Below, one piece after another: positions 1 to 8,104 of a stretch of DNA of 64,000 nucleotides. Source of the DNA: M0103 sp040386155 (GTDB lineage Bacteria > Bacteroidota > Bacteroidia > Flavobacteriales_D > Crocinitomicaceae). The DNA lies in NCBI GenBank assembly GCA_040386155.1, contig JAZKFZ010000001.1, positions 124,001-188,000 on the forward strand, in the 5' to 3' direction. The translations under genes were made by a program, and so were the position numbers. Below the pieces are notes generated by a model. It saw only the letters and a list, made by a program, of their open reading frames with translations. It had not been told where the DNA came from and did not search any database. Position 1 is the stretch's first letter. Each line of letters begins with the position of its first letter.

Positions 1-587
1 GCAAGGGCAGGATCCATTCTTTCGTCGATATATGAATTTTCTTTTAATCCGTAGGATTGACCAGTACGATACATGAATTGCCATAAGCCCAAGGCCCCAG
101 CCTTCGATTTTACTTGTGGTCGAAGCCCGCTTTCAATAACAGGAAGAAATTTAAGTTCTAAAGGCAAGCCATACTCCGCCAATTTTTCTTCAAACAAATC
201 AAAATACAATTCAGAGCGCCCCATCACAATGCTGATAAAACTGCGGCGATTTTTCATAAAAAAACGGATGGTACCAAGTGTGTTTTGATTGCAATCTAAT
301 TGAAAGGGAGACATTCGATTGAATTCTTCCAGTTGCTCACAAATTTGAGCGTCCGTAAATTCCGGAATTTGTCCTGTGGAATAATTTAATGCTTTTTGAA
401 TGGAATCGTAGTTCAATCCTTCGCCGATCAATTCTTTAAAATACATGGCAACACTTTGGTCGACCGTGTTCACAAATGGTTCTTTATTTAACGTGTCTGA
501 TGGTCGTTGAAAGTTGACAGGAAGTTGAGCAACTACCTGCTGAGTTCCAATCAAAAACAACAGAAAGAAAACGTTAAAAAATCTCAT
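1..587 (-). CDS. MltD-like membrane-bound lytic transglycosylase, 3' part missing
   Basis: Partial gene: the N-terminal 195 codons are in the window and the rest lies left of base 1. The product begins with a signal peptide (MRFFNVFFLLFLIGTQQVVA, cut near AQ) and so is exported. After a poorly conserved stretch of about 120 residues comes the start of a lytic transglycosylase (SLT/goose-lysozyme-like) domain, with the motif LPVIESGL, whose Glu is the usual catalytic acid, followed by SKAGALGLWQFM. Family members cleave peptidoglycan between MurNAc and GlcNAc, forming 1,6-anhydro ends. Its ATG shares one base with the gatA stop codon (TGATG), so it is translationally coupled to gatA in a tatA-gatA-mltD transcript. 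LysM repeats are expected downstream in this family but cannot be seen here. Confidence 0.85.
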   Translation of the reverse strand, partial: MRFFNVFFLLFLIGTQQVVAQLPVNFQRPSDTLNKEPFVNTVDQSVAMYFKELIGEGLNYDSIQKALNYSTGQIPEFTDAQICEQLEEFNRMSPFQLDCNQNTLGTIRFFMKNRRSFISIVMGRSELYFDLFEEKLAEYGLPLELKFLPVIESGLRPQVKSKAGALGLWQFMYRTGQSYGLKENSYIDERMDPAL

Positions 588-1999
588 CAATTATTCATTT
601 TTGCAAGTTGATCACTAAAGCCCAACAATTTTTGTTCTTCAAAATGATTTGCCATCAATTGAATTCCGAAAGGAAGTCCATTTGAGCGCTTACCTAACGG
701 TAAAGATATCGCGGGGTTACCAGTTAAGTTGGCATGAACAGTAAAAATATCTTGCAAATACACTTGTAGTGGATCTGTTATCTCGTTGATACCAAAGGCC
801 GTATCTGGTGTCGTTGGCAATAAAATAAAATCGAAATTTTCTAATATTTCATCCGTTTTATCGCGCAAAACACGTCGTACTTTTTGTCCTTTGCTGTAAT
901 ATGCGTCATAATACCCGTGCGACAAGACAAAAGTTCCAGCCATTATTCTACGTTTTACTTCTGGACCAAATCCTTCCGTTCGCGATTTTTTATACGTGTC
1001 TTCTACTCCTACAGCGTCTTTACTTCTGTATCCAAAATGCACTCCATCGAAACGAGACAGATTAGACGAAGCTTCTGCTGTTGTAAGTACGTAATAGGTT
1101 GGCACCATGTAGTCTAGGTAAGGGAATGAAACCTCTTCCACTTGGTGACCGTCTGCTTTTAACTTAGCAATTAAGTCATTCAATTTTTCTACCACCTCAG
1201 GATGAATGCCTTCGGTATGAAAGCTTTCTTTAATGACTGCAATTTTTTGACCTTTCGCGATTTTAAAATCACCATAGTTATCGACCGCTTTTGAAGAAGA
1301 TGTAGCATCCATTTCGTCCTTTCCAGCCATTATTTCTAACAACAAAGCCATGTCTTCCACGCTGTTGGTAAAAGGTCCAATTTGATCAAAAGAAGATGCG
1401 TAGGCAATTAAGCCATAGCGACTGATTCTTCCATAGGTAGGTTTTAAGCCAAATGTTCCTGTAAAAGAAGCAGGTTGACGAACAGAGCCGCCAGTATCGC
1501 TCCCTAAAGAAACGGTACAGAGGCCAGCAGAAACTGCTACGGCAGAGCCACCTGATGAGCCACCGGGCACTTTTGAAGTATCTAAATTATTTAAGACAGC
1601 ACCAAAAGCTGAATTTTCATTGGAAGAACCCATAGCAAATTCATCACAATTCAAACGACCAATAATGATCGCATCTTCATCGATCAAACGTTGAACAGCC
1701 GTTGCGGTATAAATGGATTCAAAACCTTCTAAAATTTTAGATGAAGCAGAAACTTTACATCCGTTCACACAAAGATTGTCTTTCAATCCAACCACCATGC
1801 CTGCCAAGCGACCCGCAGTACCTGCAGCGATTTTAGCATCTACTTCTTTGCTGCGCTGTTGAGCAGCAGCAGCAAACACTTCCAAAAATGCATTGAGGTG
1901 TTTTGTCTCTTCAATTTTTGACAAATAATGATCGACAATGTTGGAAACAGTTGTTCCTTCAGAGAGTGCTGATTTTACTTCAGCAAATGTTTTGTACAT
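587..1999 (-). CDS. gatA: Glutamyl-tRNA(Gln)/aspartyl-tRNA(Asn) amidotransferase subunit A
   Basis: 470-residue amidase-signature protein of the usual GatA length. GatA hydrolyses glutamine and passes the ammonia to GatB, which amidates misacylated Glu-tRNA(Gln) or Asp-tRNA(Asn) in the cytoplasm. The Ser-cisSer-Lys triad is visible: Lys73 in GLKDN, cis-Ser148 in the glycine/serine-rich signature PGGSSGGSAVAVSAGL, and nucleophile Ser172 in SDTGGSVRQP. gatB and gatC are not next to it. It starts 7 bases after the tatA stop and overlaps the following lytic transglycosylase gene by one base, so the three are probably cotranscribed. A generic amidase is possible, but the length and GatA-specific blocks (PTYGRISRYG, SFDQIGPF) favour GatA. 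Confidence 0.93.
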   Translation of the reverse strand: MYKTFAEVKSALSEGTTVSNIVDHYLSKIEETKHLNAFLEVFAAAAQQRSKEVDAKIAAGTAGRLAGMVVGLKDNLCVNGCKVSASSKILEGFESIYTATAVQRLIDEDAIIIGRLNCDEFAMGSSNENSAFGAVLNNLDTSKVPGGSSGGSAVAVSAGLCTVSLGSDTGGSVRQPASFTGTFGLKPTYGRISRYGLIAYASSFDQIGPFTNSVEDMALLLEIMAGKDEMDATSSSKAVDNYGDFKIAKGQKIAVIKESFHTEGIHPEVVEKLNDLIAKLKADGHQVEEVSFPYLDYMVPTYYVLTTAEASSNLSRFDGVHFGYRSKDAVGVEDTYKKSRTEGFGPEVKRRIMAGTFVLSHGYYDAYYSKGQKVRRVLRDKTDEILENFDFILLPTTPDTAFGINEITDPLQVYLQDIFTVHANLTGNPAISLPLGKRSNGLPFGIQLMANHFEEQKLLGFSDQLAKMNN

Positions 2000-2006
2000 A
2001 GAAAAA

Positions 2007-2204
2007 TTAGTTTTTCTTTACTTCTTCTTCTGTTTTAACTTCCTCTTTTTTCTCTTCTGGCGCTTTAGAGGCGTCTTTAAATTCTTTCACCCCTTGACCT
2101 AATCCTTTCATTAATTCTGGAATTTTCTTACCTCCAAAAAGTAAAAGAACGACTGCCAAAATTAAAATGATGTGGCCTGGGCTTAACATTGCTCCTAAAA
2201 TCAT
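2007..2204 (-). CDS. tatA: Twin-arginine translocase subunit TatA/TatE
   Basis: 65-residue protein with the TatA plan: a short periplasmic N-terminus, one transmembrane helix (about residues 9-22, HIILILAVVLLLFGG), the conserved FG hinge, an amphipathic helix (KKIPELMKGLGQGVKEFKDA) and a Lys/Glu-rich cytoplasmic tail. TatA oligomers form the pore through which folded proteins cross the inner membrane after TatBC recognises them. It is the first gene of the tatA-gatA-mltD-like set on the minus strand. No TatC lies in the window. Confidence 0.93.
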   Translation of the reverse strand: MILGAMLSPGHIILILAVVLLLFGGKKIPELMKGLGQGVKEFKDASKAPEEKKEEVKTEEEVKKN

Positions 2205-2568
2205 AGCTTGCTTTATTTATGTAACAAATTTAGCGATTTATTGCGGAAATAAAAAAGGGGACACTTTTGATGTCCCCATATAGTTGTTAATTTTTCAAAA
2301 TTGCATCAATCTTAGTAAATGAGGACAATGTGTTTTAATTTCAATGATATAGAAATTATTGTGAAATAGGAGCTTCTTGATTCTCAATTAATCTTATCGC
2401 AAAGGATATTCTTTTATACCTATTTACAACAGGCTTTTGATATAACGGTTGGCGCCTATGTGATCGGCCCAAATCTTTTGATAAATTAGTGAACCGAAGA
2501 TAGAGTTTTTTAATTCAATTTTACCGTTGTTTCGAACTAAGAACATTGTGCTGGCGGATGAGGCGATG
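2205..2568. other. Intergenic stretch: terminator, spacer and most of attC-like site A
   Basis: No coding region is supported. It holds a minus-strand terminator (2247-2277), an A+T-rich spacer whose longest plus-strand frame is about 16 codons, and from 2441 an attC-like inverted repeat that runs into the 3' end of the next gene. It marks the junction between the tatA operon and the accessory cassette block. Confidence 0.6.
2247..2277 (-). terminator. Rho-independent terminator at the exit of the cassette block
   Basis: On the minus strand GGGGACA (2277-2271) pairs perfectly with TGTCCCC (2263-2257) around a 7-base loop and is followed by TTTTTTATTT. It would stop transcripts leaving the accessory block before they enter tatA. 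Confidence 0.8.
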
Positions 2569-2574
2569 TTAGGC
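2441..2574 (-). repeat. attC-like site A (degenerate)
   Basis: Read on the minus strand: core GCCTAAC (2574-2568), spacer AT, then CGCCTCAT. This pairs with ATAGGCG near 2453-2459 leaving one C unpaired, an extrahelical base of the kind seen in attC. The distal core is decayed (CCGTTATA at 2448-2441). The length of about 134 bases is within the attC range. The TAA stop of the 2569-2895 gene lies inside the first core. Confidence 0.5.
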
Positions 2575-2895
2575 AGCATTTATTTTAGTACACTCCTCTT
2601 CATTAAGTGTGTTTAAGAGGCCATTTAACGTAATTGAATTTCTCAGATTATTGGATATTCTATATTCTCGAATACAGAATCTTAGATAATAAATAAGAGG
2701 TGATGAAATAAGTGTGATCAAAGGGATAAGAAAGTATGCTGATATTTTACTGAAATCAAATTCCGCAGCAACTGAAAAAAAAATTAGAAGCGAAATGTTA
2801 ATCGAACATAGAGAAACAACTGTTATAAAGATTCTTCTTTTCCAGGACTCTTCCTCCAGTTGATACTTTTTTATTTCCTTCTTTCTTACAATCAT
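2569..2895 (-). CDS. Small two-helix membrane protein of unknown function (cassette gene)
   Basis: 108 residues, not recognised. The first 20 residues are charged (KKEIKKYQLEEESWKRR). Two hydrophobic segments follow, at about 21-45 and 50-72, then a polar C-terminal part of about 35 residues. It therefore looks like a small inner-membrane protein with both ends cytoplasmic. The stop codon is embedded in the core of attC-like site A, a typical spacing for a cassette gene. The gene upstream in the same segment (3079-3453) points the opposite way. Function cannot be assigned; its neighbours in the block suggest an accessory or conflict role, but that is only context. Confidence 0.65.
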   Translation of the reverse strand: MIVRKKEIKKYQLEEESWKRRIFITVVSLCSINISLLIFFSVAAEFDFSKISAYFLIPLITLISSPLIYYLRFCIREYRISNNLRNSITLNGLLNTLNEEECTKINAA

Positions 2896-3078
2896 TTAGC
2901 ACTTTTAATAATAAGTCAAAATTAACACATAGCTCCTTGATAATTAGATATTTAGACCATTAGTTATCCACATTTTTTTGGAATATAAAGGATAAATTAT
3001 TGTATTTAATGCAATATATCCTTTTAAAATGTCATTTATATAAGAATATAGCGTTATATTATTAAAATAATTTGAATT

Positions 3079-3453
3079 ATGAAAAAGGACGTCAGAATAT
3101 ACCTTCTAAAAGCGGTGTCAATTGATTTAGAAAATCAAAAACGAAGGGATTACAATAAACTAATTACCGTGCAAGGATATTATACCAATTTAAAAGAGCT
3201 GTACAATAACTTTGATAGTGATACAATCCAGTCATATTCCACTGTTGCTTCACATATAAATAAAGATGGTTTTTATCGAGTCAGAGATGGTAAGTTTCGT
3301 TTCTCCGATTCATTAAAATTCTTCAATGAAATTACAATTACTAGAGTTCTAGCTAATCGTATTTACACGAAAAGGACTTCAATTTCTCTTACTGATCTTC
3401 TATTAAAAGAATCAAGTAGGGTAAGTCAAGATGGGTTTAGTATTTTTAAATAA
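3079..3453 (+). CDS. Hypothetical protein (cassette gene, reverse orientation)
   Basis: 124 residues, soluble, basic, with no signal peptide and no family I recognise. The sequence alternates predicted helices (about 1-25 and 30-62) with a short basic strand region around DGFYRVRDGKFRF (about 63-76). It is the only plus-strand gene in the accessory block and is divergent from the 2569-2895 gene across 183 bases of very A+T-rich DNA. Its stop lies 12 bases before attC-like site B. Reverse-oriented cassette genes are known in integrons. The A+T-rich codon use matches the rest of the block. Confidence 0.6.
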   Translation: MKKDVRIYLLKAVSIDLENQKRRDYNKLITVQGYYTNLKELYNNFDSDTIQSYSTVASHINKDGFYRVRDGKFRFSDSLKFFNEITITRVLANRIYTKRTSISLTDLLLKESSRVSQDGFSIFK

Positions 3454-3465
3454 TGGGTACATTTC

Positions 3466-3599
3466 CCCTAACGTTCCGAGGCTATGCGCCGTGCCGACTC
3501 TGACACAAGAACGCAAACCCGAAGTTTAAGTTTTCTAATTTAAATAAATCTTTGGTTTCGAAGAAGGAGTAAAGGCATGGTGCATAGGATCTGTTAGGT
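3466..3599 (-). repeat. attC-like site B
   Basis: Core ACCTAAC / GTTAGGT at 3593-3599 and core CCCTAAC at 3466-3472 bound an inverted repeat. CTATGCGCCGTGCC, about 10 bases inside the left core, matches the reverse complement of GGCATGGTGCATAG, a few bases inside the right core, at 12 of 14 positions. The unequal unpaired spacers next to the two cores are the usual attC arrangement. It follows the stop of the SEC-C gene by 14 bases. Confidence 0.65.
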
Positions 3600-3613
3600 G
3601 CATTGTCAAGTTA

Positions 3614-4849
3614 TTATTGTCGCTTTAAGTGACATTCCTTCAATTGTTTTCCGCTACCGCATGGGCAAAGATCTGTTAACTTTAAGAACATTTCTTTGAC
3701 AAAGAAATCAGGATTTTCAATTTGTTCTTGTTTTCCCAGCTTTGATGCTGCAATAAACTCTTCCATTTTACTCTTAGCATTTTCTATTTCTTTCTCTGAA
3801 GTTTGTCGTTTATACTTTGGAGGAAAATCAAAATATTTTGTCCATAGTTGATATGTTTGTGATGTATAAATTAAAGGGGGTTCTTTTAGAGTTCGGACTA
3901 TGTCTTTTTGTTCGCTTAGAGTTGAACGATAACTCACCAAATTTTTAAGATCTGATTTTAAATCTTGTCCAATGACAAAAGTTTGATATTTATCAATTAC
4001 TAGAGGCACGAATTTTTTGTGAAAGTTGTCATTTGATGAAAACACAACACAGAAAGGTAGATAATAAAGGTATTGCAGGTCAAGTAAATTTGTTGGTTTA
4101 ACACCACCAAAAAAGTCATTTTTAAGAATTAAATAAAAAAGAAGTTTTACTCTACAACAATAAAATGCGTATGGCGCAAAAAATGCAACTGAGTTTTTTT
4201 CTGATTGCTCCCATCGTAAAAATGCATCAGAAGCAGTTTTGGAATCGATGTCGAATTCTGAAACAATAAAATGCAGAACATTAGTTTGGTTTTGATCTGA
4301 ATTTAATAAACCGTCAACATACAGAATAAGTTGGTCTATATTTTTAATCTTATTGTCTCCGACATCCCTCTCTCTCATTGCATCCTTTAAATTTTGGAGA
4401 ATGTCTTTTTGGGTAGTTGACTCCCTCCAAAGCTCAGCTAATAATGTGTCAATATCTGAAAACTCACCATCTCTCCACCTACTTAATGCTTTTTCTTCAT
4501 GAGAATCTTGAATATTGAACCCAAGCTTACCGGTTGCTGATTCCATAGGAGTTACATTTCCTACTAAAGGTCTGAATTCTGTCAGAATTGAATGACCAAC
4601 AAGATCTCCTGCAATTAGTTGTTGAAAGTGGACATTTACTACAGAATTGTATGGTAATAGTTTTTTTGAAAAGTCAACAACTCTGTCTTTTGAAATTTCT
4701 CCGCTGTCGACACCCTTTTTTAAATCTCCCAAGACTTCCATTACCAATATTGGAGTGATGTTGGGCTTATAATAATTGTGTAACAAAACTACCTCATCAA
4801 TATTAAGCATTTGAAATGTTGATTTGTCAAGGATTAGGCTAAGTGACAT
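3614..4849 (-). CDS. PIN-like protein with C-terminal SEC-C zinc motif (cassette gene)
   Basis: 411 residues. The extreme C-terminus is a clear SEC-C motif (CPCGSGKQLKECH; Cys395, Cys397, Cys406, His407), a small zinc-binding module also found in SecA and in many uncharacterised proteins. The N-terminus reads LILDKSTF (Asp8), then EVLGDL (Glu38, Asp42). Near residue 277 the acidic motif SSNDNF follows a hydrophobic strand. This order of acidic residues resembles a PIN-like nuclease fold, which is an inference from motif spacing and not proof. No signal peptide or membrane segment is seen. It follows the HEPN-like gene by 78 bases in the same orientation and is closed by attC-like site B, so the two probably travel as one cassette. 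RNA cleavage in a defence or toxin setting is plausible but unproven. Confidence 0.7.
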   Translation of the reverse strand: MSLSLILDKSTFQMLNIDEVVLLHNYYKPNITPILVMEVLGDLKKGVDSGEISKDRVVDFSKKLLPYNSVVNVHFQQLIAGDLVGHSILTEFRPLVGNVTPMESATGKLGFNIQDSHEEKALSRWRDGEFSDIDTLLAELWRESTTQKDILQNLKDAMRERDVGDNKIKNIDQLILYVDGLLNSDQNQTNVLHFIVSEFDIDSKTASDAFLRWEQSEKNSVAFFAPYAFYCCRVKLLFYLILKNDFFGGVKPTNLLDLQYLYYLPFCVVFSSNDNFHKKFVPLVIDKYQTFVIGQDLKSDLKNLVSYRSTLSEQKDIVRTLKEPPLIYTSQTYQLWTKYFDFPPKYKRQTSEKEIENAKSKMEEFIAASKLGKQEQIENPDFFVKEMFLKLTDLCPCGSGKQLKECHLKRQ

Positions 4850-4927
4850 CTTACTTATCGATTTTCATATTTGAGTTAAAAACTTTTATTTGTTGCAAGG
4901 AAAATTTTAAATATTTGATAAAATTCC

Positions 4928-5716
4928 TCAATTATCCAGTTCAACCAATTTCTTCATTTGTGTATCAGCATCATTTAATTTTACAAGCAAATCTCCATTT
5001 AGATCTTCAGGTTCAATTTCATCAAATACCATTTTAAAAGTTGCTAAGGCTAGCATTTGCGATAATTTCATTTGATAATATGAGTTTAAAACGTATTCAA
5101 TATCGTTAAAGAAATCTTCTTGTTTGATTTTTATCTTTTGATCTTCAGGTAAGTATGTTAAATATTCATACTTCGGCAGCTTAAGTGGGTAGCCGTCATA
5201 ATGCTTGACACAGTTTGCAATCCAATTGATTTTTTTCATATAAAGATCACCATGCCAATTATTGAATTTAAATCCATATCTACTCTCTACAAAAGATTCA
5301 ATTGAATCTTTACCTTTTTTGCCATTATTGAATACCTTGTTAACTAATATAAGCAGGTCTTTAACAAAATTTTCAACTTTATGAAAAAGACCAACATATC
5401 CTAAACGAATTGTATCGTAATAATTTTCTTCTAAATCAATTTTTGGAATATCTAATATTTTTAAATAATGTGATGATTTTATTTCGTGAATTGTAGCTGC
5501 TCTTGCTCGATTTGTGGCAGGAATAAAATATTGTTTATATAAAATTTTGAAATCACTTAAGTCAGCGAATTTAGAAACGATGAAATTGAAAAGTTCCTTC
5601 CCATCAGGATCTTCTTGCGTCAAGTTGAAATTTGGAATTTTAGAAAATTCTGAACCAAGCTTCTCGATGAATAAATCTATTTTGTTTCTATTTTTTTTGT
5701 TGTTTGAATTCGCCAT
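4928..5716 (-). CDS. HEPN-like hypothetical protein (cassette gene)
   Basis: 262 residues, soluble, mostly helical. The centre carries RLGYVGLFHKVENFVKDLL (about 104-122) followed by NWIANCVKHYDGYP (about 164-177). This resembles the helix and N-x3-H region of HEPN-type proteins related to the RiboL-PSP-HEPN group, in which a conserved polar residue plus His forms the RNase site. The canonical Arg of Rx4-6H is not seen (Asn168, His172 instead), so catalytic activity is doubtful. The start lies 35 bases after the core of attC-like site C, as expected for the first gene of a cassette, and the PIN-like/SEC-C gene follows. The HEPN assignment is an inference of moderate to low strength. Confidence 0.6.
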   Translation of the reverse strand: MANSNNKKNRNKIDLFIEKLGSEFSKIPNFNLTQEDPDGKELFNFIVSKFADLSDFKILYKQYFIPATNRARAATIHEIKSSHYLKILDIPKIDLEENYYDTIRLGYVGLFHKVENFVKDLLILVNKVFNNGKKGKDSIESFVESRYGFKFNNWHGDLYMKKINWIANCVKHYDGYPLKLPKYEYLTYLPEDQKIKIKQEDFFNDIEYVLNSYYQMKLSQMLALATFKMVFDEIEPEDLNGDLLVKLNDADTQMKKLVELDN

Positions 5717-5750
5717 TTTCGTCGTGAATGATTTCGATCATGCTTATTGC

Positions 5751-5827
5751 ACCTAACGGCTGGCGCTTGGCGCCGTTTTTCTGTGTTGCGCCTGCGGCAG
5801 AAAAATGGAGCTAAGCGCATGTTAGGT
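5751..5827 (-). repeat. attC-like site C (best example)
   Basis: 77 bases bounded by ACCTAAC (5751-5757) and GTTAGGT (5821-5827), which are perfect inverse cores. Inside, the 21-base arm at 5763-5783 pairs with 5798-5818 at 18 of 21 positions around a G+C-rich 14-base loop. The spacers beside the two cores differ in length (5 and 2 bases). This is the expected single-strand hairpin of an attC site. Confidence 0.7.
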
Positions 5828-5835
5828 GTTTGTGA

Positions 5836-8052
5836 TTATTTGAACTCAGTATAGTCATTTCTCTTTGGCTGTGGGTTCTTGTCTAAAAATTGTTTTTCAA
5901 ATTCCTTGATTTTTTCTTTTCGAAACTTTTCTGTTCTCAGGTTATATTGAAATGAAATTCCAATTTTATCTCTATTAAAAAAAGACAATGCAATAGTTCC
6001 TAACAAAAATAAACTCAATGAAATAAGAATTGAAAAGTAACTTTCTAAATGAAAGAAATGATACAAGGCAAGGATTGTACAAAAAACAAGTAAAATAGCC
6101 AACACAAAAAAAGGTAAGTACCACTTACGTTTAGGTAATTCATCCCAATTTTTTAATACTTGTAATTCTTTTTTAGTTTGCCAATTATCTTTGTCCGTAA
6201 AATATTTACTTTCTAATTTTTTTTCATTTTCAAGTTTTCCAATCCTGTTGATTAATTCTGAATTTGTCTCTTCGGTTTGTGTCTTTTCACTTTTCAAATT
6301 TGAAACAAGTTCGTCTTTTTCTTTAACTGTTTCGTCAAGTTTTTCAATTTGTTTGATTTTAACTTCAACTAAAGTTTTGTTTACCTTGATTTCTTCAATA
6401 ATAGCATCTTTTACTAAAACTTGGTCTTTAATTTTGTCATCATTTGTTTGTATTTTTTGCCTTAGTGCTTGATTAAAAAGAATTGAAGTAACAGTATCTT
6501 CTTTTAAATCATTAACGTTTTCATAACGAGAAAGCTGTTCAATAATTCGTATGGTTGTTAGTTCTGTATCTGCATCAAATTCAGTGAATAAAAATGGAAA
6601 TCTAAGGTTACTTAATACAGCAATATCAAATTCTTCGTCTCGTGGAATCCAAAGCTGTAAAATTTGAATTAAGTTGGTTGGATGAATACAAACTGGAATT
6701 TTCAACCTTTTCTTTTTTCTTTTGTGATTGTCAAAATTTATAAATCTAAAATCAACTGTTGTAATAAATGCAACCGCTTCATCTGCACTTTCTACATAAC
6801 TTGGTCTTAAATCATTGACAAAATGCCAAAGTACAAAATCGTGTTCAAGTTTTTCATAAGATTTTTGTAAATGTGGTTTGTTTTTATATTGGGTTTCTTC
6901 TAATTTCTGTTGATCTATAATATCATCAACAACTCTTTGGTCTGTAGTGTAATTTTCAAATTTGTTATCGTTGTAAATTTCCACCCCTTTTTCTTTTAAT
7001 ACCTTAATCAAATTGTTAAGGTAAGGCTCAAAATAGTCAGACGCTTTTATTGTTTGATTATTCTTGAGGCATTCTTCAAAATATTTTTTTGCAAACCCAT
7101 TTGATATGTGGTTTACAGCAACATTAGATAAAATTTGAGTTGGTCTTAAATTTTTTAATTTTCTTTCTTCGTTAATAATTACTTTTTTAGTTTCATCAAT
7201 CGTAAGGGGCGTAATATAAAGTTTGATTTTAACCTTACTCGAAATCCTTTCAATTGTATCTAGTAACGTTTTGGCTGCTTCATTTGATGGATTCTCGTGA
7301 AGTCCTAAAAATGAAAACAAGAAGTTTGTGTCAACAAAAACCTTGAATGTTACCTGCTTGGTAGAGGCTAAATTTATTTTGTCTATTGCAGTTGTTGGCA
7401 ATTTTATCGCCTCTAAAAAAAAGTAAGCATTTAGTTTTCTTAAGATTAAACCTCGCACTAACGGATTTTGAGGATTTAAAAATTCAATAATTGCATCTTT
7501 AATAATAACATGTCTTTCACTTGGGAACTTTGATAAAAATTTTTTAAACCTATGATTACTTTCTAATTTTATTCCTTGGCCTGTAATTAGCTCATAGGTT
7601 TTAGCTCCAAATTCATAAAGAATAGGAATAAGTAACTCATTATTAAATAGTTCCCAAGTTATTATCTCTTGCTCTTGTTGATTACATTCTTTCTTAATTA
7701 TTTCATGAAACTCAAATTGCACTTTCAATTCAGTTTCTTCATATCTAGATATATCATTATTAAAACTATTAAGTTCGTTTTCAGAAAGTAAATAAGTGTC
7801 TGAATTTATCTTCACTAAAGCTTTTGAAGAGCATAGTTTTTCTATTTGTTTTTTAACTTTTTCGTTGTCAACATGGGTGTCGTAATTGTCTTTAACAAAA
7901 TTTATTATTTTTTCAATTGTCAACTGTTTAGAATCAACTGAACCAAGTGCTGAAATTATTAAGCGTTGAATAGTCTTATCCCACCAACCTTGTTCGTTTA
8001 ATGTAATATGATGTATGAGAGAAGCAATTTCCTTTGGTAAAGTTTTCGTCAT
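5836..8052 (-). CDS. PIN-like domain, coiled-coil, membrane-anchored protein (cassette gene)
   Basis: 738 residues. Visible order: an N-terminal helical region (about 10-115) that looks like a winged helix; a helical segment; a PIN-like region starting at FVDTNFLF (Asp241, Asn243), with a further acidic position at Asp434 in TTVDFRF; a long Glu/Lys-rich coiled coil (about 540-635); two transmembrane helices (about 642-665 and 672-692); and a charged cytoplasmic tail of about 45 residues. PIN domains are metal-dependent RNases, so this looks like a membrane-tethered nuclease with a coiled-coil stalk, a layout seen in phage-defence effectors. That role is inference. The ATG is 53 bases from a lone core site (8105-8111), and the stop is 8 bases from attC-like site C, so it forms a one-gene cassette. 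Confidence 0.7.
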   Translation of the reverse strand: MTKTLPKEIASLIHHITLNEQGWWDKTIQRLIISALGSVDSKQLTIEKIINFVKDNYDTHVDNEKVKKQIEKLCSSKALVKINSDTYLLSENELNSFNNDISRYEETELKVQFEFHEIIKKECNQQEQEIITWELFNNELLIPILYEFGAKTYELITGQGIKLESNHRFKKFLSKFPSERHVIIKDAIIEFLNPQNPLVRGLILRKLNAYFFLEAIKLPTTAIDKINLASTKQVTFKVFVDTNFLFSFLGLHENPSNEAAKTLLDTIERISSKVKIKLYITPLTIDETKKVIINEERKLKNLRPTQILSNVAVNHISNGFAKKYFEECLKNNQTIKASDYFEPYLNNLIKVLKEKGVEIYNDNKFENYTTDQRVVDDIIDQQKLEETQYKNKPHLQKSYEKLEHDFVLWHFVNDLRPSYVESADEAVAFITTVDFRFINFDNHKRKKKRLKIPVCIHPTNLIQILQLWIPRDEEFDIAVLSNLRFPFLFTEFDADTELTTIRIIEQLSRYENVNDLKEDTVTSILFNQALRQKIQTNDDKIKDQVLVKDAIIEEIKVNKTLVEVKIKQIEKLDETVKEKDELVSNLKSEKTQTEETNSELINRIGKLENEKKLESKYFTDKDNWQTKKELQVLKNWDELPKRKWYLPFFVLAILLVFCTILALYHFFHLESYFSILISLSLFLLGTIALSFFNRDKIGISFQYNLRTEKFRKEKIKEFEKQFLDKNPQPKRNDYTEFK

Positions 8053-8104
8053 ATGTTATGTTTTTTTCGTCTGTTTTAATTAATGCGGTGTTCTGTAGCA
8101 TAAC

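Noticed and set aside
73..288. Plus-strand ORF of 71 codons
   Set aside because: Antisense to the lytic transglycosylase gene, which has a signal peptide and a clear catalytic motif.
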